Notes: generated by a model from the letters alone, not told the origin. 64,000 nt of DNA from Thelonectria olida (GCA_020736575.1 JAGPYM010000006.1:1054001-1118000); one strand, 5' to 3'. Counted from the first letter of the stretch, positions 1 through 10,963 are shown. Numbers and translations are program-made.

Positions 1-199
1 GTACTTTCTCAGAGACGACACCCCCTATATCCACGTTCCAGTCTTCAGCAAGGTCAAAGTCAGGCTGGATGATGTTGTTGCGTCTGATCTCCTCATGGAT
101 GAGTTGCTTTCTATTCATTGCTGACCGAACACATGTATCCTTGTTGAGAAAGGCTCCTGGTGTGGGATTTTGCCTCAGGTCTCGATTGTAGTCGTCCAT
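1..199 (-). CDS. Left-edge partial ORF, unknown protein
   Basis: A minus-strand frame is open from the window edge up to a TGA at 350-352, about 116 codons, with its first ATG at 199. From that ATG the protein begins MDDYNRDLRQNP and is rich in Asp, Asn, Arg and Glu, which looks like coding rather than random sequence. The frame also reads sensibly upstream of the ATG, so 199 may be an internal Met and the real start may lie in an earlier exon joined near 331-349. I do not recognise the family. The C-terminal part lies outside the window. The call rests only on the open frame and residue composition. Confidence 0.4.
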   Translation of the reverse strand, partial: MDDYNRDLRQNPTPGAFLNKDTCVRSAMNRKQLIHEEIRRNNIIQPDFDLAEDWNVDIGGVVSEKV

Positions 200-345
200 G
201 ATAAAGTCGTGATGATAGGCATGGATTAATGCTGAACGGAGATATACATGATTGGAAGATTGATAACACACGGAGGAGAGGGGGGTGCCTTGTGTTATTA
301 ACAGAGTACTGTTCGTTGGCAGTGTAGAGGCAACAACTTGCAGGT

Positions 346-631
346 GGATTCAATGGGAATGGCATGACCATGAAACGAGGTGCCGGCCAGTGTCAACCAG
401 CCAGATAAATGAACAACTCTATGAGGCTTCTTTTCGTTGCTATTATTTGGATTCTCCCTATTCCTCTTCATCCTCTTTCTTCTTCTCCTCCATCAACTCA
501 CTCTTCCCATCCAACCCTGTCCACTTTGGCTTCCCATCTGGAATGTTTACAACCCGCTGCGGGTAGAATATGTGGCACCTTTCCAAGTAGATTCATTAAC
601 AAAAACACAAGCCTCACTTCATGAGATGAGC
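346..631. other. Intergenic, left-edge ORF to GFA gene
   Basis: This stretch holds the presumed 5' region of the left-edge ORF and the 3' flank of the GFA-family gene. It has a pyrimidine-rich patch around 455-510 on the plus strand. I see no RNA gene and no convincing coding exon. Short plus-strand frames here have no recognisable content. Confidence 0.4.
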
Positions 632-1133
632 TTACTGGATCTCAAAATTCCTCCTCAAACTCCCGCCGTCCAACTTGAGCAGAGTCGGGAACATGAGGGC
701 CATGTTCCTGCCTTCGTCCATGATCAGAGAGCCGCAGTGAGCGCAGCTTACCTTGCAAGGAAGATGGTGTTCTGTTTCTTTAGATGAAGAATTATAGAAC
801 TTGAGGCCTCTGGCGCCATTCTCGAATTCGATATCCGACTTGTGGAAAATAGCCGCCCATTGAAACGGCGCTCCTTGGGAAACTGTGAGATACTTTGCAC
901 TTTGGACTATCCTGGGCGCCAATCTCTTCCCTACCATGAATGACTCTGCAATCCTTGCAGTGACAGTACTTTGCTGCCAGCGGTTTCTCTCGACTCAGCC
1001 AAAATCTGACCTTGCCGCAATGGCATGAACCCTGAATTTTGCGTTGGAAGCCTTCGCGTTCTGGAGAAGGCTGGTCGGGTTGTTGATATGGCGGGTGAAA
1101 TTGCCACTGAGTATCGGATGAGTTGCCGGCCAT
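632..1133 (-). CDS. GFA-fold (CENP-V/GFA domain) protein
   Basis: Two exons, complement(935..1133) and complement(632..873), joined across a 61-bp intron, give 146 aa. The family is named for glutathione-dependent formaldehyde-activating enzyme, a zinc-binding fold; most fungal members have no defined substrate. Visible zinc ligands are GSCHCGKVRF, YCHCKDC and SCAHCGS. After splicing, HGAPFQWAAIF follows the second Cys cluster, as is typical of the family. The start at 1133 is the ATG nearest the domain; an in-frame ATG at 1205 would add 24 residues of low-complexity leader. The splice (donor GTAGGG, acceptor CCCAAG) restores the family motif exactly, which supports the model. No signal peptide or membrane segment is seen. 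Function beyond the fold is unknown. Confidence 0.85.
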
Positions 1134-1527
1134 CGAGACTGACTTGGATGAGACTGTTTCAAAAATGGATATGTTAGCCAAGTGACTGGGTTCGAGAGAC
1201 CGCACAGAGGACGGAAGCCGGCAGCGAAAGAAGTGAGTGCATTTTTCATTGATCTATCCGCCACCTAATCCCTCACGTCATAAGTGTGTAACGAGATCGT
1301 CATTGAACGTCGACGTGTAGATAAGTGAACATCATAACTGGACTGATGCAAATATGCCATGTAATGTACCTTCTATAGAATATATACTTTGAAACTGTCA
1401 TGACATGCCCGAAACTACCCCTAATGCCCTACGGGACGGCTTAGACAGATACTGCCAAGCGGTCAATTGCCTCCAATCTATTACGATATCCCCCCTACTG
1501 CTGTTTGTTTGAACTCGAACAGATATC
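1134..1527. other. Intergenic, 394 bp
   Basis: This is the promoter side of the GFA-fold gene and the 3' flank of the secreted-protein gene. It is fairly AT-rich around 1310-1400. No further feature is visible. Confidence 0.4.
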
Positions 1528-3232
1528 TTACACTGATGAAATAATTAGCATCATTGAAGGGTCTCATTTGAAAGTGCTCTACTCACGTTTCTTGCAGGTC
1601 CATCCGTCCGTGGTCAACAACGGACCGAGGTAAGACTCGGGCACTGCAGGGGATGAAACATTAGCAAACCATGGATTTCAGAGGGGAGTGAAGAGAGGCA
1701 TACCCAGAATACCGCTCTGGAAGCTTCCGCATAGATAGCCCCAATGGCCGTCGTTCTCGCAGTTCGTAAACTGGCCATTGCCCCTCGCCTCGTTAGGAGT
1801 GCTCGAGTAGTTCCACTCGCAGTAGCTATGGCTTGCCTGCACATTATTGTTAGCCTCTACCCAATCAAATCGAAAAAAAGGTGGTTCGACGTACCAAACA
1901 CGAAAATCCAAGCGTCGAAGCGTCAAAGGTAGGGTCCTTGCCAGCGCAGTCCTCCACCTTGAAGATCTCGTCCAGCGTGGCCCAGCCGTTGTCGTAAATG
2001 GCAAAAGTGAGGTCGATGTGAGTGTTCTCCCAGTCATTGGGGTTGTGGAGAGCGTACGTGTTGCCGCCGCTCTCGTCGTACCACCACTGGTTGCAGTTCC
2101 CGCCCTCGCTGAAGGCCTCGCACGAGATCTCGTCGGTCGTCTTTGCAAAGTCCAGCACCTTGACGCCCGTGCTCCTCGACGACACGATGCCGTTGGCCTT
2201 GAGCGCGCTGGACAGCACGAACAGCTGCAGCTTTCGGTACAGCTCGCTGGCTTGAATGGTAAGTGCCGTGGTAACCCTCTGCGAGAAGCCGCCCTCTTGG
2301 CATGCGGCCAAGAAGACGGTGTGGTTTCCTTGGATCTCCTGCACCGTTGCGAGAAGGTTGTCCTGGTAGTCGGAAACGAGCCCGGCAAGCTTGGAGCCGA
2401 TGTCTCCCAGCTGGATGAACCGATCGTCGGCCGTCTGCGTCACGCCTAGCGTCTGGCCAAGCTTCTGAGACAGGCCGAACGCAGCGCCCAACCCGGCACG
2501 GATGAAGCCCACCATGATGCCGGAGTCACCGGGGACGAAACCCGTGAACATGGACACGATGTCGAGCGTGGAGCCGAGGACCTTCATGAGCCCGGTTTGC
2601 GAAGTGGGAGACTCGACTGGAGGTGCGACTTTGGCGACGATGGCGTCGATGGTTTGGCCGGCGAGAGAGGCGCCGTTGCTGAGCGCCTGCGAATACTGGT
2701 TGAAGAATTGATAAATAGTGTAAATGTTCCACAGAGCCTGGCAAGGTTAAATTAGAAATGTGCTGGGTCAAAGCTGGTGTTAGGGGGCGAGCCTTACATA
2801 GAACTGTTGGTTGGAGTAGTACTTTTCAGGACTGTTGGTCTGGAATGGCGAACAAGTATCACTCGTAATCAAATTGCAAGTCAGGCCCGTGTATCCCTCC
2901 AGAAGAGTCAGCTAAGTCATATTCCACCGCGTAGAGATACGCACATTGAACTGCAAAAAGCACTGGGCGAAACCGAGTTGATCACAGTTGGCCTTGGTGC
3001 CGTTCGCAGCCATCCACTCTGTGATGTACTTGTCCATTCCCACTGCCAGAGAATCAGCATCTCACCCATGTTGGTTGATTCAGGCTCACGAACAGGCAGC
3101 CCAGCACTCAGCCTTGAGTCCGGAGGACGAGTTGGGAGCGCAGTCTACAGTGGTGTTGTCAGCGCGGGCAAGAATCGGCCCAGCTGAGACTGCTAGGGGC
3201 AGCGCTGCCAAAAGAAAGTGAAGAAGACCCAT
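1528..3232 (-). CDS. Secreted protein of unknown function, 7 exons
   Basis: Exons on the complement are 3094..3232, 2945..3042, 2798..2896, 1895..2737, 1704..1836, 1587..1643 and 1528..1532, giving about 457 aa. The N-terminus, MGLLHFLLAALPLAVSAGP, is a clear signal peptide followed by a possible dibasic-type LAR processing site. The mature part has many Cys residues (for example ECW, NCDQ, SCEAFSEGGNC, WTCKK) and an Ala/Gly-rich helical stretch around residues 170-210, so it is probably an extracellular disulfide-bonded protein. No catalytic motif is recognised. Six of seven joins keep frame with ordinary splice sites. The first join does so only with a GTTCGT donor at 3093; the stronger-looking GTGAGC donor four bases on breaks the frame. 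The last exon contributes only the second and third bases of a Leu codon plus TAA. It resembles uncharacterised secreted fungal proteins. Confidence 0.75.
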
Positions 3233-5001
3233 GGTATTTGAAGTAATGAATGAATGGGAAGAAAGAACAAATGAGAACCGCTGTCGTGAATGCTTCATGC
3301 CAACAACAATATCAACGCCGCGACCGAGTACTTATACACATCTGCATCTTCCTCGATATCAATTAAGGGGCACGATATACCCTCTGCCCCGTAGATTCCG
3401 AAAGAGGCATTCGTAACTTATCGAACTCCAATTTGTGCAGAAACTCGGTAGAACAGAGTCAACCCCAGCGGGTGTCCCGTGATGCGAGAGTCCAACCACA
3501 TCTTCCCGACTTTCCGAGCCTTGCGATAATATCCAGGATTGCCCAGGCCTCTGAACCTAAATAACTGGACCAGAATCCTGATATGCAACCTCCAGGCCGA
3601 GCACGGATGGCACTTTTCTCGATTGCCGTATCTGAAACGGGCATGTCCCCTGTGCCTTGTAGAAGTGGGATGGAGGCGGAGAATTCGACGGTTGACGCCA
3701 AGGCTGAAGGCCCTCAATTCTCAGACGTCGAGCACGCATGGGGAACCGAGGGTATTCATGACTTCAGTTTTTGGAGTGTTCATACTGTTTGCGTGGTCGG
3801 TTTTAGGAAGGTATAGTGGAATTGGAGAATGGATAGTGGCCGCAACGGTAGCAACTCGCACCAATTATGCTTTCCAAGGATGTGTAGTTGGAACTGACTA
3901 CGGATAGAAGAATATAGAGTACACAGAGTCATGTACCATGTAGTTCTGGAAACGTAGACTGCCAGCAGAGGAACTGGTCGACGGGATGTCCATCGCAGGG
4001 GATGCTGGCGATATACTATACCCTCCTTCGTAAATAGAAAGATAACAATTAAGGGTCCTGCCTTTGAATCACTCGACTTCGCTAGATATCCTATGCGAAG
4101 GGTGCTCGTCCCTGTCCAAGCCCACCACCCGGACATGTCGTCATAAGGCAGATCTCCAGACGAACTTGAAGCTGCGGTCGATCGATTTGCAATCTTTTGC
4201 CGCGACGGCATCACCTGAATAGGCAGGCAGCAATGCGCAAGTCGAACAGGTCTGCCAAGAGAATGGGGAACGCGTGAACTTACACGAGACAGGACCAGAG
4301 CATGAACAAAACCCCGGCGCATGATTCATCGTACAGGGATCTTGCCGTCAAGTAGCGCCATCTACCATCGCCGGCTTCGACACGGCGATAACTTGATACA
4401 AAATAGAGTTCAACATAGACAGGAGACTTCTCCAGAGAAGGACCCTGACAGCGCACTCGGCCTACCAATGATGGTGCCGTGGTGCGCCTTGTGGGTTGTC
4501 TGTATTTCCATATAGGGCAGCACAACATGGTACAACCCAAACGGCTTCTAGTTAACCCACTGGTGAATGAGGACAGCGACTATTCTCGACTTGGGATGAC
4601 CTGATGGCTCGTTCGAGGTTTCATGTTACGAGGTCTAATCCCTTTGTTCTCTTCCTCAAGTGGTGGACGTTGGGATATGAAGTCGGCCCATGGCTGATCA
4701 CAATGTCTTCAATGTAACCGTTTCACGAGCTTCTAGAAGAAATCGCAATTGCAAGCACCCAGGTAGTAATAGGTAGTTCTCGTCACATCCGTATTACCAT
4801 GGCTTAGGCGTAAAGCCCTCAAGTTCCGTTTCTTCTCCAAATGCCCGACCAACCGCCGCTCGAGGCGCTTCCCCTCTCCATGTAGACGATTCGTAGCTGC
4901 AACTCTTCCAACCCTTGCGAGACACACGGTTCTGAAAGAGTCGCTCCCCGAATAGTAACAGCCCAAAGCCTTTGAAACTCACCCTGGCATTGGCTTGAAA
5001 T
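3233..5001. other. Intergenic, about 1.8 kb
   Basis: This is the shared upstream region of the secreted protein (minus strand) and the SDR gene (plus strand). It contains several short overlapping frames on both strands, none with a recognisable domain, codon bias or splice structure. A small Cys-containing minus-strand frame near 4141-4329 was considered but has no support. The base composition is unremarkable. Confidence 0.4.
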
Positions 5002-6048
5002 ATGGCCTCCATCGTCGCACTTCACGCGTCGTTGACGGCCGACCTCACCGGCAAAAGCGTCATCATTACCGGGGCCGCCAATGGCATCTGCCTCGAAACA
5101 GCCCTGCAGTACTACGCCAATGGCGCAAACATTGCCATCGCCGACCTTGCATCCAGTCAAAACAGTGCCGAGGAGACAATACGCCGACTCGACGATCCGT
5201 CTCGGGCCCTGTTCGTACCCGTCGACATCACCCGACGGGACGATATGGGCGGCCTGTTTGCGAAGACTGTCGAGAGGTTTGGACGTGTGGACATTGTCGT
5301 CGCAAACGCTGGCATCATGGAAAGTCGCCGCTTCTTTGATTTTGATGTCGATGAGAAGGGAGAGCTGAAAGATGATGGGTTCGGTCGTGTCATTGACGTA
5401 AACTTGAAGGGGACAATGAACAGTACTATATCTCACAACCTGACCCTCACCATGCCTAGACCGCTGACAGTACAACTAGCACTCAAGCATGCAGTTTTCC
5501 GCATGAAAGACAACCCGCCCGATCAAGACGGATGGCGTGGCTCTGTCGTCTTAGTTGCCTCAACCTCGGGGTACTTTGGCGGCACAGAGGTCATCTCCTA
5601 CGTTTCGTCAAAACACGGAGTTATCGGCCTTCTCCGGTCCTCTCATGGCCCAGCAGAAAGCCTCGGAATTCGTGTCAATGCAGTTGCGCCGCTCACAACT
5701 CCAACATTCATGACCTCTGGCTTTTCAGCAGCCTGGGAAGAAGAGGGATTGCCAACGAACACGCCGGCAGCTGTTGCTGCAGGCATTTTGCAAATGTCTC
5801 TTGATACACATATGCGAGGAAAGTGCTGCTTGGTAGGCCTCACAATGCACCATCTTGAGCACGTACTCACGGGGAAACAGATCGTCGGTGGTACTTATAG
5901 AGAGATTGAGGGTCCCCTTGCAAAAACCTCCTATTCATGGACTGGAGAGGCCATTGATGACCTCTTCCTCAAAGTGGGAAACTTCTTTCGCAAGCTTGGC
6001 GGTTATCCGCTTCCACCCCGAAGGTATATTGGCCAAAGTGGTTGTTGA
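5002..6048 (+). CDS. Short-chain dehydrogenase/reductase (SDR)
   Basis: This is a classical SDR, an NAD(P)-dependent oxidoreductase of the Rossmann fold. Exons 5002..5422, 5471..5832 and 5881..6048 give 316 aa. Visible motifs are the cofactor loop TGAANGIC (residues 23-30), NAG in VVANAGIM, the VNLKGT helix, the active-site Ser in VASTSGYFGG and the YxxxK pair in SYVSSKHG. It resembles fungal SDRs near 5'-hydroxyaverantin dehydrogenase, but the substrate cannot be assigned. Both introns are exactly 48 bp and stop-free in frame, so an unspliced read gives a 348-aa protein with 16-residue insertions. Removing them restores the standard NIQLALKH and CCLIVGG segments. The third Gly of the cofactor loop is replaced by Cys. 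It is convergent with the next gene, with only 63 bp between stop codons, so the 3' UTRs may overlap. Confidence 0.88.
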   Translation: MASIVALHASLTADLTGKSVIITGAANGICLETALQYYANGANIAIADLASSQNSAEETIRRLDDPSRALFVPVDITRRDDMGGLFAKTVERFGRVDIVVANAGIMESRRFFDFDVDEKGELKDDGFGRVIDVNLKGTMNSTISHNLTLTMPRPLTVQLALKHAVFRMKDNPPDQDGWRGSVVLVASTSGYFGGTEVISYVSSKHGVIGLLRSSHGPAESLGIRVNAVAPLTTPTFMTSGFSAAWEEEGLPTNTPAAVAAGILQMSLDTHMRGKCCLVGLTMHHLEHVLTGKQIVGGTYREIEGPLAKTSYSWTGEAIDDLFLKVGNFFRKLGGYPLPPRRYIGQSGC

Positions 6049-6111
6049 CTCTGTGTGAAATAAAATGTTATTCTTGCGAAAAGTCGTACTGACGATAGTG
6101 CTATCTTCAAA

Positions 6112-7916
6112 TCATGCTTTCCTAAGGCCCTTCCCTAGCAACTCAACAGCAATCTCGTTAATCAGCTTCTCCTGCGGGAACGCCTTCTTCTTCGCCAGAA
6201 TAGTTCCTTCAGCGTCGAGTGCTCGAACAAGGTCCACAAGGTCACCATCCAGTGACGTACAAAACACCAGGTTACCCAAGGCTAGCAACATACCGTGCAG
6301 GGCTTCGCTGGACTTTTCTTCTTGCCCAATGGCTTCCACAACTGATGCGGCCAGTTCCACTTCATCTCCCTCCTCCAAGGTTGGCTTCTTTTCATGCCTA
6401 GCTTTTCTATTCGCTAGCGAAAGATTAAATAGAAGCGAAGACGCTGCGACTCTCACATTGTTATGGCTGTCGTCGAGGAAGCTGGAGGAGATGAGTTGGA
6501 TGATCGACGCGCGTAGGTCGTCTTTTCGGAGAATCTCTTCAGGGAACAATGGCGTAGAGAAAAAGTTGCAGGCCATCTGCAATGTGACCAGACGAAGAGC
6601 GTATGGGCAGTCTGCCTGCTTGCTGTTGACCAAGTCCAAAATACTTCGCACTGTCTGGTGGTTGCTTTCTTCGGCGAAATATCCGCTGATGCGAGGATCT
6701 GAAAGAGCTGATCTGAACAGATCCACAACCGTGAACAAGACGTCAATCGTGAGCGAGCTGACTGAGTCCCTGACAAGACTTGAAAGGTGAAGCATCTCAG
6801 GCACCACAGCATCGGGGAGGCCATCTTTCGTCCGAACCTCAAGATAAGTCTTTAAAGCTTGAACTTCAGCCTTGTTGGCGACCTCGGAACCCATCTTAGC
6901 CAGGAGCTTATCCATAGGCGGGACTTTGGCGTATAGAACTGGCTTTGCATTCGGGTTTGAGAAATTGGGGAGGTAGAGCTTCTCGTGGGGATGAATAGGG
7001 AAAGCCATTTGGACCAGGAGCTGAACATTCCCGCGCAACTTAGCAGGGTCAGCGCCAGACCAGGTGTTTTCCTTCTCCCCCTTGAGGAAGGTGATGAGAG
7101 TTGGAGTAGCTCGGATAGAGTACTGGTTTCCGATCTGATCGCCTCCAGGCAGCGCTATGTCGACTTTGATGAATGTCGACTTATCACCAAGCTCCTGGGC
7201 GAGCTCATCATAGGTTGGGTAGAGCATCTTGCAGGGTGCGCAAGTAGCCGAAGTAAAAAAGACGACAGCACATGATGATTTTGCTTGTTCAAGTAGCCGA
7301 CTAAACTCGGCAAGGTCTGTGATGTTTTTGACAGCATGCTTGGGCTGAGCTACCGCTTGGTTCTGAGGCGGAGCTTGGGCGCTGTGTTGGAGGCCAAGAA
7401 TAGAGCCATTTTGCTGCCGTCCAGCATTTATTCCTTGGGTAAGCTGGGGAAGCAACATGCGACCCATTGGTGAGTCAAGAACGGCTTGTGGCATTTTGAC
7501 AATATGCTCTGGGATGCCTTTTCCTAGAAGGAAATTTGAGAAGGAGTCGCTAAAGTTGTTACAGTTGTGCTGGAAAAGGTCATAGGCCTGGCGATAATTA
7601 AGTAAGAGACGAAATCTGGATGAGAGAGTGAACAAGGACTGACTTCCAAGGTGAAGATTGGCCGTAATGAGTCGAGGAACTCCTCTATAACGTCCATGGG
7701 CAGGCTTGTGGTACCGAGGTGTATCCTCTCCATGGGCTGGCCCAGGTGGGAAGAACCAGGAATGATGGAGATGATGCCGCCATCGTAGACGTGTTCCAAG
7801 CCATTCAGCTCGATGGAGGTGTGATAGATGGCATCTAGCTGAAAGCCTAGGAGACCAGCCGACATTTGGCGGGCTAGGCCTCGAGAAAGGTCGTATACAA
7901 GCAGGTGGACGTCCAT
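6112..7916 (-). CDS. PPPDE (DeSI-like) peptidase-thioredoxin-PUL protein
   Basis: Exons complement(7644..7916) and complement(6112..7587) give 582 aa with three domains. Residues 1-140 form a PPPDE/DeSI-type papain-fold isopeptidase: the catalytic His is in YHTSIEL with VYDGG following, and the catalytic Cys is in HNCNNFSDSF. Residues about 200-310 are a thioredoxin fold with a variant active site, TCAPCK, in place of WCGPC, and the cis-Pro in RATPTLI. The remainder, from about residue 320, is a helical-repeat PUL domain of the PLAA/Ufd3/Doa1 type, which binds the p97/Cdc48 C-terminus in known proteins. In known families DeSI removes SUMO or ubiquitin, so this protein may act on modified proteins handled by Cdc48 under redox control; that is inference. 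The 56-bp intron splices to LEAYDLFQHNC, restoring the catalytic Cys motif. No signal peptide is seen, so it is probably cytosolic or nuclear. Confidence 0.9.
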
Positions 7917-8928
7917 TTCTACAATGGCAGCTTGAGAATGACAAGCGTGTTTATGCGGTCTAATGGAGCGGTCTAGGCAAAGAGCAAAGGGGAGAAATCA
8001 TTTGTAGTATTAGAGAAAATAGGATCTTGACAGTCGAGAATCGGGCTGCTGAATGCTAAAACATGAGGCGAGGAGGATGGAAGTCTCAAGGCACCACTCG
8101 GCATACGTCTTGCGAAGAATTCAATGGAAGCCTCGCCCCGTGGCTCCCGATACTGAGGTGGTGGTGGCTGCTTCAGCCTCGGAAAGTGCAGACTGGGGAA
8201 CAGAACGATTGGGGAATCTAAGAATGAAATATGCACCTTTGCCAATTCAAGTCCCAATCGTGAATCCCTCACTAACTACTTCGTACAGGCGTTCGTATCG
8301 ATAGTTCTCGCATTCATCACTTGTCCTCCAGGTCGAAGAATCCATCATAAAGACAAGGACGGATGGGTCTAATTGGCCGGATGCCCCCCTGGCTACAATC
8401 CGACCCCATTCTTCAATGCAGGATGCGCTAAAATTAGAGGCGAACGCTCCTCTCAGGGGTTGAAGCAGTGAAAGGAGACGGCATCAGCGCGATAAACCCC
8501 TGAAATTGAGCAGGTGGGGGTTCATCGATTGGCTGACACTGACTTCTCTCAACGTCGATTGGCCCAAGAAACCGTCACTGGTAGCAAATAGATCCTTCCA
8601 TCCCCTTGACACTGGACAGATTTACGGGGTACGAAGTCGGTACCGAATTGGCCTCCTTTTTCGAACCAAAGGCGTTGTCTTGCCTGCATCACTCCCTTTC
8701 ATTTCCCCTTGCCACTCCCACACTGCCACCCGTGCCAACCACTAACAGCAAGCCTGCATTATTCCGCATTGCCTGTCAGCTTCCAAACTCTTTTTCTTCC
8801 TTTTTACTTTTCACATTCCTTCGTTTCATCTCCTCTCCTTCCTTTCGCACTTATTCCATGCGCGACGGCTTTTCCCACGTCGTCGTCGCAACCTTGTCTA
8901 GTCGCTGTGTTCGCAGGATCCCGCGCTC
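7917..8928. other. Divergent promoter region, about 1 kb
   Basis: This lies between the PPPDE fusion (minus) and GDA1 (plus). The 8690-8870 part is pyrimidine-rich on the plus strand, typical of a fungal 5' leader just before the GDA1 ATG. No gene is evident. Confidence 0.45.
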
Positions 8929-10695
8929 ATGAGAAGAACATCTGTTTCGCTGCCAACAAAGCAAGTCGCCTACGATCCCCACGAGAAACCCGACCGATAT
9001 AGATTTATTCCCAAGAAGCAAGGTCTCCTCGCCAGGATGAAGGAGTCCGTCATGACCCAGGCCCAGAGGACGCGATGGATCAAGACCGCCGCCATTGTCT
9101 TGGCCATCGTTACCCTCTTTTATTTCATGTCTCCTCGCGGAGTTGAGATCTACAAAGAGGGTACTGACTCCCGTAATGCTTCCTTTTGACCCATGGCTTC
9201 TGTTCGCTGATGCACTGACAATGCGATGTAGTTTCCCACAAGGGCAAGGGCGGTGATGGCCAAACCCCCTCTGATAGCTCCTACGGCACAGACCGTTGCA
9301 CCAAGTCCTATTCCAAGGACAAGCCCATCGTCCAGTATGTCCTGATGATCGACGCGGGCAGCACCGGCTCTCGAATCCACGTCTACAAGTTCAACAACTG
9401 CGGTCCCGCCCCCGAGCTAGAGAAGGAGGAGTTCAAGATGACCGAGAAGGAGGTTGGTGGTCTCAGCAAATACAAGGACGACCCTGTCGCCGCCGCCAAG
9501 AGTCTTGATGCCCTCATGCAGGTTGCCATGGACACTGTCCCCGAGAAGCTCAAGGGTTGCAGTCCCGTCGCCGTCAAGGCTACTGCTGGTCTCCGAATGA
9601 TTGGCACCGAACTCGCCGATGCCATTCTGGTTGAGGTTCGACGCCACCTCGAGCAGGACTACCCCTTCCCCGTTCTCAGCGCCGAAAAGGAGGGAGTTGC
9701 CATCATGGACGGATCTATGGAGGGCGTCTACGCCTGGATCACCACCAACTACCTCCTTGGCAAGATTGGCGGTCCCGATTCTAGCGATACCGCCGCCGTC
9801 TTCGATCTTGGTGGTGGCTCTACCCAGATCGTTTTCGAACCCAACTTCAAGGCCGCCGCCGATAGCGGCATGCCCGAGAAGCTCGCTGAGGGCGACCACA
9901 AGTACTCTCTGGACTTTGGTGGTCGCAAGTTTGAGCTCTACCAGCACTCTCACCTTGGATATGGATTGATGGCTGCCCGTGATGCTGTCCACGAAGCCCT
10001 GATCAACGACATTAGTGAGGCCAAGGGCGCTGATAAGTCTTGGATGCAGCACCCCGTTGTTCACCCTTGCGTTGCCCCTGGAATGATCAAGGAGGTCGAG
10101 GTTAAGGTTGGAGGCGGCGATGAGAAGACCGCTTTCAACTTCACCGGCCCTTCCCAGCCGGCTCCTGCTCAGTGCCGTAACTTGGCCGAGAAGATCCTGC
10201 AGAAGGAAAAGGCCTGTACCCTTGCCCCCTGTTCGTTTAACGGCGTCCACCAGCCTTCGCTGGCAAAGACATTCACCAAGGAGGATGTCTTCATCTTTTC
10301 GTACTTCTACGACCGTACCAAGCCTCTTGGCATGCCCGAGTCCTTCACCCTGCGTGAGATGCATGATCTTGCGCAGACCGTGTGCATGGGCAAGGATGCC
10401 TGGGATGTTTTTACTACTGTTCCTGGCGCCATGGACGAGCTCCTGGACCGCCCCGAGCACTGCTTGGACCTCAACTTCATGATGGCTCTCCTTCACACTG
10501 GCTATGAAATGCCCATTGAGCGAGAAGTCAAGATCGCCAAGAAGATCAAGGGCAACGAACTTGGCTGGTGCTTGGGTGCCAGGTAAGCCCCCCTCCCCCC
10601 ATCGACATTTTTGAGTTTGATGCTAACAGTTATGCAGCTTGCCCCTCCTCGAAGCCGGTTCCGGCTGGCAGTGTAAGATTCGTCAAGTTTCCTAG
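8929..10695 (+). CDS. GDA1: Golgi guanosine-diphosphatase (apyrase family)
   Basis: Exons 8929..9160, 9232..10582 and 10638..10695 give 546 aa. Gda1 hydrolyses GDP to GMP in the Golgi lumen after mannosyl transfer from GDP-mannose, which allows GMP/GDP-mannose antiport. The sequence shows a type II membrane topology: a cytosolic N-terminus of about 48 residues, one membrane helix (TAAIVLAIVTLFYFM), then the luminal catalytic domain. Apyrase conserved regions are clear: DAGSTGSRIHVY, KATAGLR, the GSMEGVYAW acid/base region and DLGGGSTQIVFEP. Cys residues of the luminal domain are present (HPC, QCRN, ACTLAPCSF, EHCLD). The small third exon encodes the conserved SLPLLEAGSGW tail. The start is the first ATG before the membrane helix. 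It is convergent with the next gene (268 bp gap). Confidence 0.95.
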
Positions 10696-10963
10696 AAGGA
10701 ATTATTGTATGACGGCGTTGATGAGGAAGTTGAGTAACATTTTATTTGCAAGCTTTCAAGGTGGCATTCCTTGTGAGATAAACGACATGTATGTTGGGAA
10801 CACGGCAAACAAAACAACGGGAATGAGCACGCTGGTTGCCAGCAATGATGGAACACCCTGGACTGGTTTACGGGTCATGCTAGTGGTCTCGGGCATTCTG
10901 GGGTCCCGAGTTTTGTTCGTGTATAATTATTTTAGACTACTTAATACATGGGTGATGAACAGC

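Noticed and set aside
3418..3740. Overlapping minus-strand frames between the secreted protein and SDR genes
   Set aside because: Three overlapping frames of similar length with no domain and no splice logic; typical of random open frames.
4141..4540. Small Cys-containing minus-strand frames as an effector candidate
   Set aside because: No signal peptide and no consistent frame or introns.
4819..5475. 218-aa antisense frame at the SDR start
   Set aside because: It spans the SDR N-terminal exon and its promoter and has no recognisable domain.
9417..10496. 359-aa antisense frame over GDA1
   Set aside because: It mirrors the C/G-biased codons of GDA1, which has clear apyrase motifs and introns. 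The antisense protein has no family content.
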